This document shows, one piece after another, positions 47,047 to 60,705 of a stretch of 61,000 nt of DNA. The notes under the pieces are model-generated. The model saw only the letters and a program-made list of their open reading frames with translations. It was not told the origin of the DNA and made no database searches. The position numbers and the translations under genes were made by a program. The first letter of the stretch is position 1, and every line of letters begins with the position of its first letter. This DNA comes from Glandiceps talaboti (Eukaryota > Hemichordata > Enteropneusta > Spengelidae), in the NCBI RefSeq assembly GCF_964340395.1, contig NC_135562.1, forward strand, positions 2,692,634 through 2,753,633, written 5' to 3'.

Positions 47047-47424
47047 CTTAACTGGATGTAAATAGCCATTTGCACCAAGTCGATGATGTTTTTCCTCCTG
47101 CCCAACGGGGTTGTCTCCATCAAGTGTTTGCATTAGATGGGCGATGTATGTTGTCGCCAAAACTAAAACGTCTAATTTTGAAAGCTTCGTGTCTGGTGGC
47201 ACAGACGGAAGAGTTTTCTGCAGATTCAAAAATGCTGATCGTAGAGTCTTCACTCGGCCTCGTTCACGAGCTGCATTTGCTGCTGTAGGTCTCCCTCGTC
47301 GCCTAGGTTTACATTGCGTGCTACTGTCACCTTTCTTGCTCCTTTTTCTTGACACATTTAAAGTTTTGTAATTTGCTTCTTCTGCGCTGTCCGTGAGAAT
47401 GTTTTCTTCGCTTGTTTTTGTCAT
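47047..47424 (-). CDS. TCF24: TCF23/TCF24-like bHLH transcription factor, main coding exon
   Basis: 126 codons from ATG (context ACAATGA) to a phase-0 GTAAAT donor after HPVK. The bHLH spans residues about 50-101: basic region [13 protein letters not shown], helix 1 [13 protein letters not shown], loop PDTKLSKLD, helix 2 [20 protein letters not shown] with [25 protein letters not shown] and the post-domain GYLHPVK agree with TCF24 and TCF23 rather than TCF21, Twist or Paraxis. A basic run RKRSKK / KPRRRGR (residues 26-45) is a likely nuclear signal. Such factors bind E-boxes as heterodimers with E proteins; TCF23 orthologues can inhibit DNA binding, so activator or inhibitor role is open. Transcribed in the same direction as the TCF21-like gene 11.6 kb upstream. 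The C-terminal exon is probably at 34.6 kb. Confidence 0.88.
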
Positions 47425-47454
47425 TGTTGTTGCGAACAGTAATGAATTGATCCT

Positions 47455-47461
47455 CTATATA
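47455..47461 (-). promoter_or_regulatory. TATA-like box upstream of the TCF24-like ATG
   Basis: TATATAG on the minus strand 31 nt upstream of the ATG. If used, it would give an almost leaderless mRNA, so it may be chance. Confidence 0.2.
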
Positions 47462-47923
47462 ATAACACCGGTTGAAAAGCTAAAAAAATGCCTGGCGTGG
47501 TGGTAAACGTATATTTTGTATGATCTCCTGTGTATACAAGTGTAGCACCTTCTAGAATGCCCAGTAGCCCAACCGTATGGATGCTAACGTTGTGTTGTGA
47601 ACAAGACTTATGACAGCATGCTTACACACTTCATCTGACCCCCTGTCAACACTCATCCTCGGACTCGTTCATTTTATACGAGGGGTGATCAACTTTGTGG
47701 CGGAAGGACTAGCGGTACAATTACATCAACACACAGACGTTTCATTCTCTGTCAGGGACGTCAGAAGTAAAAGTTATATTCAGTAATCTGAACAAAATCG
47801 TACCTTTAAATATTATTACCAGTTCGTTGTTGATTTCTGTGAATATTGTTGTTATTCATGAATATGGCAAGGTGGTTAGGATGATACAAAAAAATCAAAT
47901 ATTAACAGAGAGAGGGGAAGAGC

Positions 47924-47982
<59 letters not shown>

Positions 47983-49467
47983 TAGACAGACAGTCAAAGG
48001 TAGACAAGACAGAGAGACACGGGTGGACGTGAATGCATCTATAGGTAAATCATAATATTCTGTACTAGTTAAAAAACTTGATACATTCCCATCTACCTTT
48101 GATGACTTTGTCAAATCAGATTTTGAATTCATTAATTACTTATATATACAAAAAGAAATTGGGCGATTGGTGTGATTTTATACTCGTTTCAAGTTGCTAT
48201 TGCTCTTAACTTGACATCAGCACAACATTATGGACTTGTCTCGTTTTCAAGTATTGCCAGATTCCCAAATGTCTTCAGTTACAAAGTACCATTAAAGTGA
48301 AAAGATGTGATTCCAATTTACAAGTCCTTATATTTCATATACTAAAAATAGTCCTTTTCGTGCCTATTATAACAATCTTTGTTCATTATTAACTTTGCAT
48401 TCATGTATAAAAGCCAAGCGAGGCCAGCAAGCAAATGTTGACAGACTGGCTCCGTGGGTGATACTGTACGGCCGATGAACATGATAAGATGTTGACACTT
48501 TCAGCCCCGGCAGCACTGTAAATCGAATTATTCACTGTCTAACAGGTAACCCAATCTGCTATCATATTGTCGCTGCCGTAAAATCACATTCCATACTAAT
48601 TACATCAAAACACACGTATTATTGACCCGTAACACACACATTAGATTGTAAACGTAAAAGCAGTGTATTATAAAGACGATTTGTACCTAGTTGTCCTTTT
48701 TTATCACTCTCTCGTTGGTCAATGTACGTGTCACGTGACTATACAGAACACAACAAAAATAGGGTTATGTTCCTCGCCTATAGAGTACACGAACACTTTC
48801 CGTTCTGTACATACACCCGATCATCTATGTTTTTAGTTTTGATCAAGTTGGTAAATCGTTTTACTACATGTATCTGCTAAAAGACCCATTCAAGGGTGAA
48901 AGGTTGCAACTTATAAGACATTGCTTTAAACACTAACTTGTCTGTGTTTTAAATAACGACTTTTTGTTCTCGCCCCAATTCTCACCAATGAGCGATATAT
49001 AGAAAGACATCGTGTGATCGTAGCCTTTTAGTCCATGGAACCTCGTGGTCTGAGATGGAACATACAGGAACCCGATACAACCAGTCTTTCATTATTGTTA
49101 AAAATTCTAGCTCGAAATGAGTTTATACTTTGTATTTATTTATTTGTCGGTTTGTTTACTATTCTAGTGTAATGTTTAATGTCAATATGTGTTGGTAGCA
49201 TTAAAATTGTCCTCTTGAGTTGTTAGAAGAAGTTATTTTCTCGACATTGTTGCATCATGTCATATTATCGTTCACGTATCTTACGTCCAAATACCAGGTT
49301 TGAATTCTGACAATATCAGTAGTGAGTAGAACAATACATGTCCCTTGTAATGTGCATAAACCAAAACACTATCTTCCCCCTAAAAAGTCAAAAAAAGAAG
49401 CCAACTCGCCCCCCCCCCAAAAAAACCCCACAACAGTGACAACAACAACAACAACAATAATAATAAT

Positions 49468-49499
<32 letters not shown>

Positions 49500-51204
49500 A
49501 CGAACAAAATAAAACACCAGTTTCCATCAACTTGAACTTAAAAGTCAACTTATCAATAATTCAATGGTGTAACAGTGTTATATGACCATTTTGGCATCAT
49601 GTCTGTCTGTACTGTCACGTTCTACCATTTTGGTAGCCTTGTACAAAAATGTAAATGTTTGTAAAGCCCTCCCCCCTACTTCATTACAGTTTACAAGTTA
49701 AAAGTATGAGACAGAAAATATGCTTAGAAATGTTTTTCATAGCCTGTACAGTTTCATATTACCGTCGGTTTAGTTGTATATACAAGAATAGCACTAAGTA
49801 GACGCCAATATTGGCAAAGTGATATCGACTGTCGACCGTAGTTTCGTCAGCTCAGAAAGTGAAATTCGTTCGTTTAGATTAAAACCTCCCATCCACGAAA
49901 ATACGTTCAATTTAAGACAAGTGCAATACGGACATGGATGACGTAGTGTACGATGAGGAGTGCTGATACATCTAGAGAACCGGAAATCGCTCAAGTTCCC
50001 CCCCCCCCCAGACTGTCAACACAAGTGGTCACTAATTAAAGTGGCACAAACTGACTTTATAAACATTTTACTCAATTGAAAATACTTCCATGAACACTTT
50101 GATTAAAATATTATAGTATAATGCAGGGATTGCGTCAACATTTTGTATACAATGTACGTATAATAAATTACGTCATCATTTACAAGTTTCGTCTTAAGAA
50201 CAGGTTTGATTAAGTATGCTTCATTAGGTGGAATACTGTGAGAACCTTTTAGATATGCATCCAAAATTACAACCCAGAACGTATAAACTCAGCTTGTGCC
50301 CCTTTTAATTTTTTACTTGTTATAGATTCTACATTATGAACTATAATTTTACAACTTTATTTTAAATTTTAACTGGAGTTTTGACAAAAACACAAATGAA
50401 CAAAATGATGGAAGTCAGGGAATGAAATGTTGTAACAGTAGTTTATCACAAGGCGTCACACTGCGGTGAAAGACTGTGTGAAGAAAGTGCGAAAATACAT
50501 GTAGTGTAGCACTTCCTGAAACGATAACTGTCCCATGTCCGCGAGTCTCTATAGCCGCAATTTCTGTACCTTTATCTGTTTTATTGAACAGCAGATATCA
50601 ATTCAAATTCCACTTGTAATATGTGATGGTTTTTAAATGCCATTTCTTGAAAAATATTGCTATGTTGGTCTACTTACTGGAGAGGCGTTTGACTCACTGA
50701 TGAAAGAAGCCGGATATTTGCCGCATGTAATAACACACACCAAGTTGACATTTTATTTGGCATTGGGTTGTGGTATTAGTTTGTTAATATAAAAAGCGAT
50801 ATAAACACTCCCTATGGTGTGACGGTGAGCATACAGCGGTAACAGATCTAGACTGTGCGGTAACTTCGACCATATATAGTTATCGTTACTCATCTCCTTC
50901 TGTCAGACCTTTCCTGGTATGCGTCGTCTGCCATTTACTTGTACTTACCCTATGTTACTTCACATTGCCTTTACCCCCTCTGTCTAATATCGACTCGGTA
51001 TCTCTACCTGCTCGATGTATCTATCTCCCCAACATACATGGATTTCTGTCTTTTTGTCAATCAATCAGTCAGTCTGTTTGTCTTTATGACCGCTTGTCTG
51101 TCTGCCCGCATGCTTGTTTAAAGTTATGCCTCCTTTTATGAATATTTTTCAGCATGTCTGTGGTTTCTCTGTATTCATTTCTGACCCATTACTTATGTCT
51201 GCTT

Positions 51205-51378
<174 letters not shown>

Positions 51379-53199
51379 GTAAACCATGTTTTAATGTGTA
51401 TCTGTTATTATCTATTATTATCAATATGTGTCACTAGAATTGACGCTATCAATATGATAACGCCATTTAAACCAGTTACTACCAATATTGGTCGGACTGT
51501 CCGTACAAAAAATGTACATGTATTATTGATGCGAACAGGAATACGAAATTTCCGATTACAAAACATAACATCAACGTCTAGCGAATAGTGCTGCTAGCTG
51601 TAACGAGCAATGCACACAGTTGACGCTTTCAATCAGTGTTTACGATGCGCATTTCGAGTTGAAATACCGTGAGAGTTTCATTGATGTCCAACATGTGGAG
51701 CGTAGTATGAATTCACGGTGACGAGTTAATAGTTTAATTGTTGCTTAGTTGATTTTCTGGTTTAGTTTGTCCGAATCATACGCTACAATAACCTACTGAT
51801 GCACATACTGAAAACCGATCCCTTTCCGTCACTCCTTTCGACCAAGCGTTTAGTGCAATTTGCACACACCGTGGCCGTCCGCTGCGCTCCATTTCTAAGC
51901 GTCTTTTCATGGCAGCCAAAGTTGGTATCCTGTTTCACATTGTTGTCACGGCTTGTGATAGAGAGACACATTATCAAACAAGACAAAATATTATTACAGT
52001 ATAGAGGTGGCGGTAAACGATAATTATTGAGGTGGTATTCAAGTGATTTTCCTGAACCATTCCATGTACACATAGTATGTATACTTAGGGAAAGGTCAAA
52101 CAGTTCAGTTCAATGACTCACCCTCTAATAATGATGACTAAAGCTTATTTGAGCCGATGCCATAAGTCGTTCTTATAATATTAGTATATCGAAAACACAT
52201 ACGTTTACACTTAACAAGGTCATTTCAGTAAACTATGTGTTGCCATGGGTACCAGAATTTCGATCTCCAAACATTAAAGCTTAATACGCGTATTTTTGAA
52301 ATTAAATAAAAAATTAAATTTTGTAAGAGCATGGTACTAAATACATTGAAGTGTCAATAATAGAGCTATGTTTTCCTCACTACCATACTGGCTTTGTAGT
52401 CATAGCACTACAAAGATTTGAAATTGATTGTGCTGTCTGAAACACTTTTACCAAGGGGTCACGTTGAGGTCCTGAGGTCTAACTACAAGAATTTCGTAAT
52501 TTTTCATCCTACATTGAACTATTGATCTCGCCTCTTACTGGCCATGACTAGGCTTTCATAGCGTGACACCAAGAAGTGTACATGTGATTAGAAATGCTCA
52601 GTACTGCGCTTTAAATAAAGTTATAACCACGAATATACTAATTATTTCTTTCCTATTTCAGTGGTTTGCGCCCTCAACGACAAATCTCTTAGTTGAACAG
52701 TAAACCTTCAAGGATGTGGTGGTGATTATCTGTAATGATTTACTCGCGATAATGTCTCCCTCTACGACAAAGAGTGCTGATTTGTTCGTTTTGCGATTGA
52801 CGATGTTCTTCCAGAAAACAACCTTGGGAAGCATGGGGTAATAAACATTGAAATTATGATTTTTTATATTCATGCTTGAATTGACAAAAAGTCACTCCCA
52901 TTATAGACAATTACCCCTCTACATACGATACTCCCATGATGCAGTGTTTATTTCAGAATCACTAGGTGTGAAAACCTCTTACATAATTGTGTTATCATTG
53001 ATGTCAAATGTGTTCTGATAAAAGCACCTTACTATAGAAACTTTAGTAGTTAGCAACCAATGAATTAAAAATAGTTTATCGCGCGGCGTAATATCATAGA
53101 GTTATCTCTCTTAGCCTAAACCCTTCGCTCGGCTGATTTCAGCTCTTCCTTGGGTGTTGAGATGATATTGACCAAGCAAAGATGCTCGCCTACATGTCC

Positions 53200-53545
53200 C
53201 ACACATATGGATGAGGAATGGGTATTTATTCAATTTTGCATTTTTGATTAATAAACAATTTTTTAGGACAATGTGAATTAGCAGAGACTAATTCCGTGTT
53301 GTAACTGTTCCGTGTAAATTGCTAAAATACTGAAATTGTACAAAAGAATTGTGTCCACCTCACTTCCTGTAAGCTTATTTAAAATATCATATTCTTTACA
53401 CATCTGTAAATAGTTTTCTTTTTTATATTGATTGCAAATACGGACTCAGTCTATGCAGTTACTTATTGTTTTTCAAGTACAAAAAATATTAAATTTATTG
53501 TATTAATGAGAAATCCAAAATAAATACTTTCTCATCCTGTTTAAA
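53200..53545. mobile_element. Relative of the TTAA MITE, degraded ends
   Basis: CATATGGATGAGGAATGGGT at the left and AAATAAATACTTTCTCATCC at the right are inverted ends like those of the 10392 element; internal AATAAACAATTTTTTAGG and TTACACATCTG also match. The terminal GTGACC is lost. Confidence 0.7.
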
Positions 53546-54652
53546 TCTCCAAGCGCAAAGAACAACTGAAAACATTCAAAGTTGACCCCTTCTCACCCGA
53601 TCCAAAACACAAAACAAAACATGACATTGAAGGCACCACGTCTACTGTAAGTTGAAGTATATCACTGAACCGTTTCAGACGTCTCCGAGTCATCGCCAGG
53701 GGATCAGCAAGCCAGGATAGACTACTGATTACCACACTTTTACTGTGTATTATTTCTTTAACCTTCGATCTGAATAAATAAATGTTTGCCTGTGTTTATA
53801 CAAGTAATGCTTAATGATATTACAATCGCTATCAAGTTCTGTTTATCGTTAGTTCTCCCATGGCCGTCTCTTTCTTCAACTCCATAGGCCTGGTCTACAT
53901 CATGATTATTAGAGGGGTTTTACAAATGTGTGTTGTCAATATGTATAGGAACAAATTGCTCTGTATTAAAGAGTACTTGATTTGGAACTACTTATATAGT
54001 TGTATTAAGTGGTGTTCGGTATAGACCAGATACCGTTGGTTGGCTCTCAGCCTGGCCTGACGTTACTGATTGCCCGAATGTCTCTAGAGTTTAAGCTGTG
54101 CCGATCAACTATAGTCATAGTACATAAAGAACGATGGAAATAACACTTAAGTGTAGCAAGTATGTGCCTCCGATAAAAATAAAAATAAACTTTTGATATT
54201 ACTTTTTCTCTGAGTGAATGGAAAATAATTAGCCATATATGGGGCCACTATATAAATCCTCTCACGTTATCCTCATCTAATAACAAACTAATTTGGTAAC
54301 CATGGTAACGATACTGGGCTCTTGGCTACAATTTTATTCAACGTTTGCTATACTGTCTTGTGTTTATACTATCTTCTTACTGACATGAGTTTGATAGAGT
54401 TGATGACAGATTTTATATTGGACCATGGCGGAGAAGTACAACATAGGCGTCTCAAAGTCCACAGAAAATTGTATGATTACAAGACATGGAAACGTTAACA
54501 GAGACTTGGTAAACTGTGCGTAGAATGTCCACAGCCTAAAGTGACCTTTCGAGAATAACACCCCCCCACACACACACACACGTATATGTGCCTTGTGTAC
54601 CGTTTTTGTTTTCGTTTTCCGTTTGTTTTCCGACGAATACTAAATTAACTCT

Positions 54653-54920
<268 letters not shown>

Positions 54921-55602
54921 ATAAAGGGGGAGACACACATGATCGTTAGGTCAAGGGAGAAACAACACACATTCACATTTGAATGTACAACCCATGTATT
55001 GAGGTATAGACCATCCGTCAGGGTGAATATACAATCTAAAGCTAACTACTACATAAATGTAGTAAAATAATATACAACTTAATCATCAATCATTTCCTCA
55101 TTAAAAAAAACTAACAGTGCAATGGTCCGTGTGTGTATTTGCTTTATGGTTCAACTAATTCAACAGACGTCTTTTAACCTATAAATTGATGTCAAGTTCA
55201 GAGTTTGATAAATTAAAATAACAGTACCAACTTTAAGAATAACTTGCCGACGCCTCGTCTCAACTATAACCTACACCATAATTCACTATGACCGTATTCA
55301 TTTACACTGTATTCTAGCATGTATCGTTGCTTGTATACTCTAGTACATGTTTACCAATGCTATAATCGAAGTGACAGCTATGCCCAAGCCATAGGCGTTA
55401 CAAGTCACTAATCTGTGTAAATCGTCCTTTCTTCAGGCTACACAGTCCTGCCTTATCTATCTTTGTTAATATCTTTCTTTGGTCTCCATGTCTTAGAATT
55501 GAAATAGTCAGCCTGGAATTGATTATAAAAGAAGTTTTTATTGACTGGCTTACAACGGTCGACCCAAGTTTGATGCCTCTATCAATATAACCCCCCCCCC
55601 CT

Positions 55603-55687
<85 letters not shown>

Positions 55688-56056
55688 TACCAAAATGACC
55701 AAACTTAAACCACATGATCCTGCAAATAATATTATAGATTTTGTTATTCATATATATGTTTCCTCCGATATTGACAATTTTCTCAATTGTATCATTTCTT
55801 GGTAATGCTTATGAGTGTATAACAAATCTTCAAATTATTGGACTAACCCTTCAGTGATTCTTGAGAATTGCTTGCATTATTGCAAGCCATCTTTGTTGCA
55901 AGATTAACATCTATTATAATTTGACCAATGATCCTGTCACTGACATATATTGAAGTGTTATAACTCCATTCATGTACTTGACAAACGACTCACCGACTAT
56001 TATCTTTATACGAATTGAGCCCCTAAACAGTATAAACGAGCGACTACATACACGTC

Positions 56057-56246
56057 ATACATACATACATACATACATACATACATACATACATACATAC
56101 ATACATACATACATGCATGCATGCATGCATACACACAAATAAATACATACATACATACATACATACATACATACATACATACATACATACATACATACAT
56201 ACATACATACATACATAAACACACACACACACACACACACACACAG
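56057..56246. repeat. CATA / CATG / CACA array
   Basis: CATA units with an internal CATG block and a terminal CA run; very similar in design to 9427-9606. Confidence 0.97.
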
Positions 56247-57253
56247 TGAAGAAAACAGGACAAGATGTTCAAAATTCTATTATATTTAAAAAACGACACT
56301 CTACTCGATACTCGTTTTATATCCTATAATATTTTTATTTTGAGCAGATTCAGCCTACGTCCTACTATAGGTATATATCTGTCGGTTATTGACTGTAACG
56401 TTATCCCTAAATATGACGTCATTCATTCTCTGTTTATCTGCAGTTTACATTCATTTAGATTCAGAGCCATTTTCACCAGAATCCCCAATGGTAACAGCGG
56501 TACATAAACGTTTGGTAAGTTTAGACGTAACTATATAGTTTGAGAATCGGGGCGTGATTTGTAGAGAATGTTATCCTATCAGCTAGGACAAATCAAGTAT
56601 CCGCTCACCACATTCTTTGCGGATTACCACCAAATGAAAAGTGACATCTGACCTCTGAACACGTTGGCAGATCACTATCATTTGAAAAAGACAAAATTGT
56701 ACAAATGCAGCGGAGTTAATTAAGACTAAGAGACAACCTCGTGAAAAATATACATTGGCCCCTTTACGGCACTGTAGCAGATTATTCGCCAAGATTTTCA
56801 TACCGTCAACAGAAAACTTTGCGAGAATGACTAATAGAACGAAAATTCTGGAATTATCTGGCTATTGACACAAAGACTTGCTCAGCAATGTACAACATGA
56901 GTTTCAACACCGTTTCTGTGCATGATGTTCCCTACGGATGGTGTGTTTGTTCACAAGGAATTTCCATCATCGTGCACACGTCACGGATTTTAGAGGCATC
57001 GTTTCCATTTTACATACTCGTCAAAATAAAAATCATTATTTACACAAAAGGACACAATCAAAAAACAGAAAAAAAGCACACAGAAAACTTTAAATCAAAG
57101 AAAATGTAAAATATGATATCTAATTCATCCCGTATAAGGTTTCCTGACTTAGTAAAGAAATCCTGTCATCTTCTTGTATCTCCTCAGCAGATGTCATTCT
57201 TGAATTTATTGCAAAGGGCCATGTCTGTGGATCCAAGAACAGAGAACATCATC

Positions 57254-57259
57254 AATCAG

Positions 57260-57323
<64 letters not shown>

Positions 57324-57531
57324 GCAAGCAAGCAAGCTAGTTAGCAGTCAGTCAGTCAGTCAGTCAGTCAGTCAGTCATTCAATCATTCAATCAATCAAT
57401 CATTCAATCAGCCAACCAGCCAGTCAACCAACCAACCAACCAACCAACCAACCAACCCACCCACCCACCCACCCACCCAACCAACCACCAACTCACCCAC
57501 CCACCCACCCAATCAACCAACCAACCAACTA
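57254..57531. repeat. Walking tetranucleotide array CAAT - CAAG - CAGT - CATT - CAAC - CCCA
   Basis: At least six motif blocks, each sharing three of four bases with its neighbours. Confidence 0.95.
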
Positions 57532-57761
57532 CATGTAGATGTGTCAAAATTGAGGCTAAGTGAATGTAAACAAAATGACTTGTTTACACGATTTATTTGA
57601 TACTAGATAAAATGTTACAACACCACAGTTTCAGTTTACAAAGTCTATGTGTGTATTCCTAACCACCTAGTTCAGATTTGTCCTAAGGTATGCATGCATG
57701 TATTCCTTATGCGCAATTTGTATATTGACTGTGCCACTTTTAGATATAATGTATCCATCTT

Positions 57762-57898
57762 GGTGGTGGTGGTGGTGGTGGTGGTGGTGGTGGTGGTGGT
57801 GGTGGTGGTGGTGATGATGGTGGTGGTGGTGGTGGTGGTGATGGTGGTGGTGATGGTTGTTGTTGTGGTGGTGGTGGTGGTGGTGGTGGTGGTGGTGG

Positions 57899-57929
<31 letters not shown>

Positions 57930-58436
57930 GATGGTGGTGGTGATGGTTGTTGTTGTGGTGGTGGTGGTGGTGGTGATGATGATGATGGTGGCGGTGGTGG
58001 TGGTGGTGGTGATGATGGTAGTGGTGGTGGTGGTGGTGGTGATGGAGTTGTTGGTGCTGGTGATGGTGGTGGTGGTGATGGTGATGGTGATGGAGGTGTT
58101 GGTGGTGGTGGTGGTGGTGGTGGTGGTGATGATGATGATGATGATGAAGTATGGTGTTGTTGGTGGTGGTGTTGTTGTTGTTGTTGTTGTGGTGGTGGTG
58201 GTGGTGGTGGTGGTGATGGCGGTGGTGGTGGTGGTAGTGGTGGTGATGGTGGTGATGGTTATGGAGGTGTTGGTGGTGGTGATGGTGGTGGTGGTGGTGG
58301 TGGTGGTGGTGGTGGTGGTTGTGTTGGTGTAGGTGGTGCTGGTGCTGGTGCTGGTGGCGGTGATGGTGACCGTGTTGGTTTTGGTATTACTAGTGGTGAT
58401 AGCGATGGTGATGGTTATCGTGATACTAGTGTTGGT
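57762..58436. repeat. GGT-rich trinucleotide array, about 670 bp
   Basis: GGT units with GAT, GTT and GCT interruptions; an open frame of Val/Met codons across it is an artefact. One segment (GGTGATGGTTGTTGTTGTGG and its surroundings) recurs about 90 bp apart, showing segmental duplication inside the array. Confidence 0.95.
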
Positions 58437-58831
58437 GAGTAGTGATAGTAGTAGCGATGGGAGTATTGTTTATGGTAGTTATGGTGATAATTTTAATAAT
58501 AGTGATAATGATGTTGGTTATTGTGGCAGTTGTGATGTAGTGATGTGGTAGTAACAGTAATGATGGTTTCAGCATGACAGCCATAAATACCCGACACAGT
58601 TTGGACGTGATTTGTAACTATACTACTATACAACCAGTTACCGCCAATAGTGCTAATTAAAGCGGCACTACTAGCCAGCTGCAAAAGGAACAATTTTAGA
58701 AACTGTTTTTTTTTTAGATATAATAATTTATTTGTACTATAGTTCATTCTGAACACTATTAATTCACCTGTAAGTAATAGTATTGGCGTAGCTTTACACA
58801 TAATAAGGTACAATAAATCCAAACAAATTGA

Positions 58832-59040
58832 TTTTAGGTTCGTACCCTAAAATCAGCGCCCTCAACGGCGATTTGATTTCAAACTACTTATGGAGACAAG
58901 CTACCTCGAAGTAACATGTATGTACTGGTACAATGTCTAATTATTTATATTTTAACAATTTTCAGGAAATCTATTGTTGGCTGTCTGATGATAAAAAAAA
59001 GTAGTACATGTACTCCAGTTGCAACTGGTGCCGCGGCAAT
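58832..59040 (+). repeat. Dispersed repeat F, copy 3, beside the TCF21-like exon
   Basis: TTTTAGGTTCGTACCCTAAA, CGCCCTCAACGGCG, ATTGTTGGCTGTCTGATGAT and CCAGTTGCAACTGGTGC align with 17352 and 36719. It ends 33 bp downstream of the bHLH exon donor. Confidence 0.75.
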
Positions 59041-59072
59041 AAAGTCGACAAAAAAAAACAGGTCACACTTAC

Positions 59073-59486
59073 CAAATTTAAAGGATGGATAGCATTTCGA
59101 GAATTACTGTAGTCATGGCAATTATTGTTATCCTCTGTCAACAAATCAGCAAGGTGGGCAATGTAACTTGCTGCTAATCGTAAAGTGTCCAACTTTGAAA
59201 GTTTTGTATCTGCTGGTACCCATGGTAACGATGTTTTCAACTTTGAGAATGCTTTACTGAGTACTCTCATCCGGGATCTTTCTCTGGCATTGGCAGCATT
59301 TCTTTGCAGATGTTTGTCATCACCGTTTCCTTTTAGTTTGGCTGCATTTGGTATTCTTCCCCGTCTTTTCTTGTGTCCATTATTACAGTTTTTTAGAGTT
59401 GAAGACCTATTACACGTTAATCTGCAAGTTTTCGTGTCTTCGTCTTCGTTTCCACATTCGCTTCCTCGCTTCTTCATCTTCGTCAT
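59073..59486 (-). CDS. TCF21: TCF21/musculin-like bHLH transcription factor, main coding exon
   Basis: 138 codons from ATG at 59486 to a phase-0 GTAAGT donor after HPLNL. The bHLH (residues about 62-115) has [49 protein letters not shown], almost the vertebrate TCF21/MSC sequence. KKRRGR at 39-44 is a likely nuclear signal. The family acts with E proteins on E-boxes in visceral and head muscle mesoderm. A strong acceptor (GTTTTCTTTTCAG) ends at 59518, so a 5' UTR intron is likely. A two-codon uORF (ATGCCATGA, 59491-59483) overlaps the start codon; a second in-frame ATG is at 59477. In vertebrates the next exon begins T-W-P-F; no strong match is seen in the window. It could be the single pre-duplication TCF21/MSC orthologue. 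Confidence 0.9.
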
Positions 59487-59520
59487 GGCATTCAGAACAA
59501 ACAGAGAGACGCGGTTTCTG

Positions 59521-60509
59521 AAAAGAAAACAAACAAACGACATGTGATAATCTCGAACAAGGCCACAGAGTTCCTGAATCGAATGAGGATAAGTTTAAAA
59601 AGAGATTTGTCACCCCTATTGGAGTACAAGAGCAACATAACATTAAATTGTGATGTTACCATTCTCGCAAACCAGAGTTATTATTTCTACCGCTACATTT
59701 CGAAATAAATAGCCTGTGGGAGGCTCGTTAAGAACGTTGCCGTAAAACAGGCCGTGGTTTGCGACGATGGATGTTACTTAATGATTGTGATATACGAATA
59801 CCATGTACCAATGGAAGACGGTACAGCTATATATTTACACCAGCAAATAACGATAAACTAGATCGCATCCAATGAAAACCGGCAATATTCATATCCAACA
59901 ACTTCAAAAGCAGAGAACCAGGAAGTATCAATAAAATACACCAACAACACAACATCAAACCTCCACACGATCACAGAAGGGGAACTCCGTCTCCTGCTAC
60001 TATACATGTACAAGAATACTGAGGAGCTGTTACCGGGTATTCATGCTTACACCTACCTTATACCTAGAGACTAAAGTGATCAATGAAACCAAGGAAATTT
60101 TGAGGGTTTTTTATGCACAAACCGTACGGAAAGATATGCTACAAACGACTCTCGTTGCTACCAGATACCAAACTGTAATGCCTTCAAAAACCCATTCTTC
60201 CCACGAACAAAATTAACAGACGTAACTAAATTGTTCAAAGCCATACATCATCTCCTGTTATAATAGTAACAGTAAATGAGTCCAGAATACACAGGGAGAA
60301 AACGCTTATGTAGATTCTATTTCTTGATCGTATACTATATTGTACAAAATATTGCATAATTGAAAGGTATATACTTCAAGGGGCAAGACATCAAACTGTA
60401 CATTTAACACTGTAGTAAATATAATTTATCCAAACGTTTTAGATATAATGACCACGATTAAGTGACAACAATGTTCATATAATGATGCTGAAAGAAAGGG
60501 ATGCAAGTG
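59521..60509. other. Upstream of the TCF21-like exon, nothing recognised
   Basis: About 1 kb of AT-rich DNA with no ORF, tandem repeat or clear promoter motif; it should contain the 5' UTR intron or promoter of the bHLH gene. Confidence 0.5.
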
Positions 60510-60630
60510 TTGCCCACTCAATATACTTACCAAATAAACACATTGGTTGCATTTGCATACAGGTATATATATATATATACCTGTATGCAAATGCAACCAA
60601 TGTGTTTATTTGGTAAGTATATTGAGTGGG

Positions 60631-60633
<3 letters not shown>
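60510..60633. repeat. Perfect 124-bp palindrome
   Basis: Two 62-bp arms, exact reverse complements, meet between 60571 and 60572 in a TA run with no spacer. Arms begin TTGCCCACTCAATATACTTA. Followed directly by a TA array. Confidence 0.97.

Positions 60634-60701
<68 letters not shown>
60634..60701. repeat. TA array adjoining the palindrome
   Basis: About 34 TA units, ending before ACCTTATACAGGCTATAGG, which loosely echoes the TACCTGTATGC sequence at the palindrome centre. Confidence 0.97.

Positions 60702-60705
<4 letters not shown>

Noticed and set aside
51783-52073. Minus-strand TWNGSGKSLEYHL resembling a TCF21 tail
   Set aside because: There is no AG before the Thr codon and only T-W and G-K agree.
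54175-54262. Minus-strand acceptor TTATATAG followed by WPHIWLIIF as a TCF21 exon
   Set aside because: Only W-P matches and the following residues are unlike the family.
57649-58332. 227-codon ORF rich in Val and Met
   Set aside because: It is a GGT/GAT trinucleotide array in one frame, with no start context or flanking splice sites.
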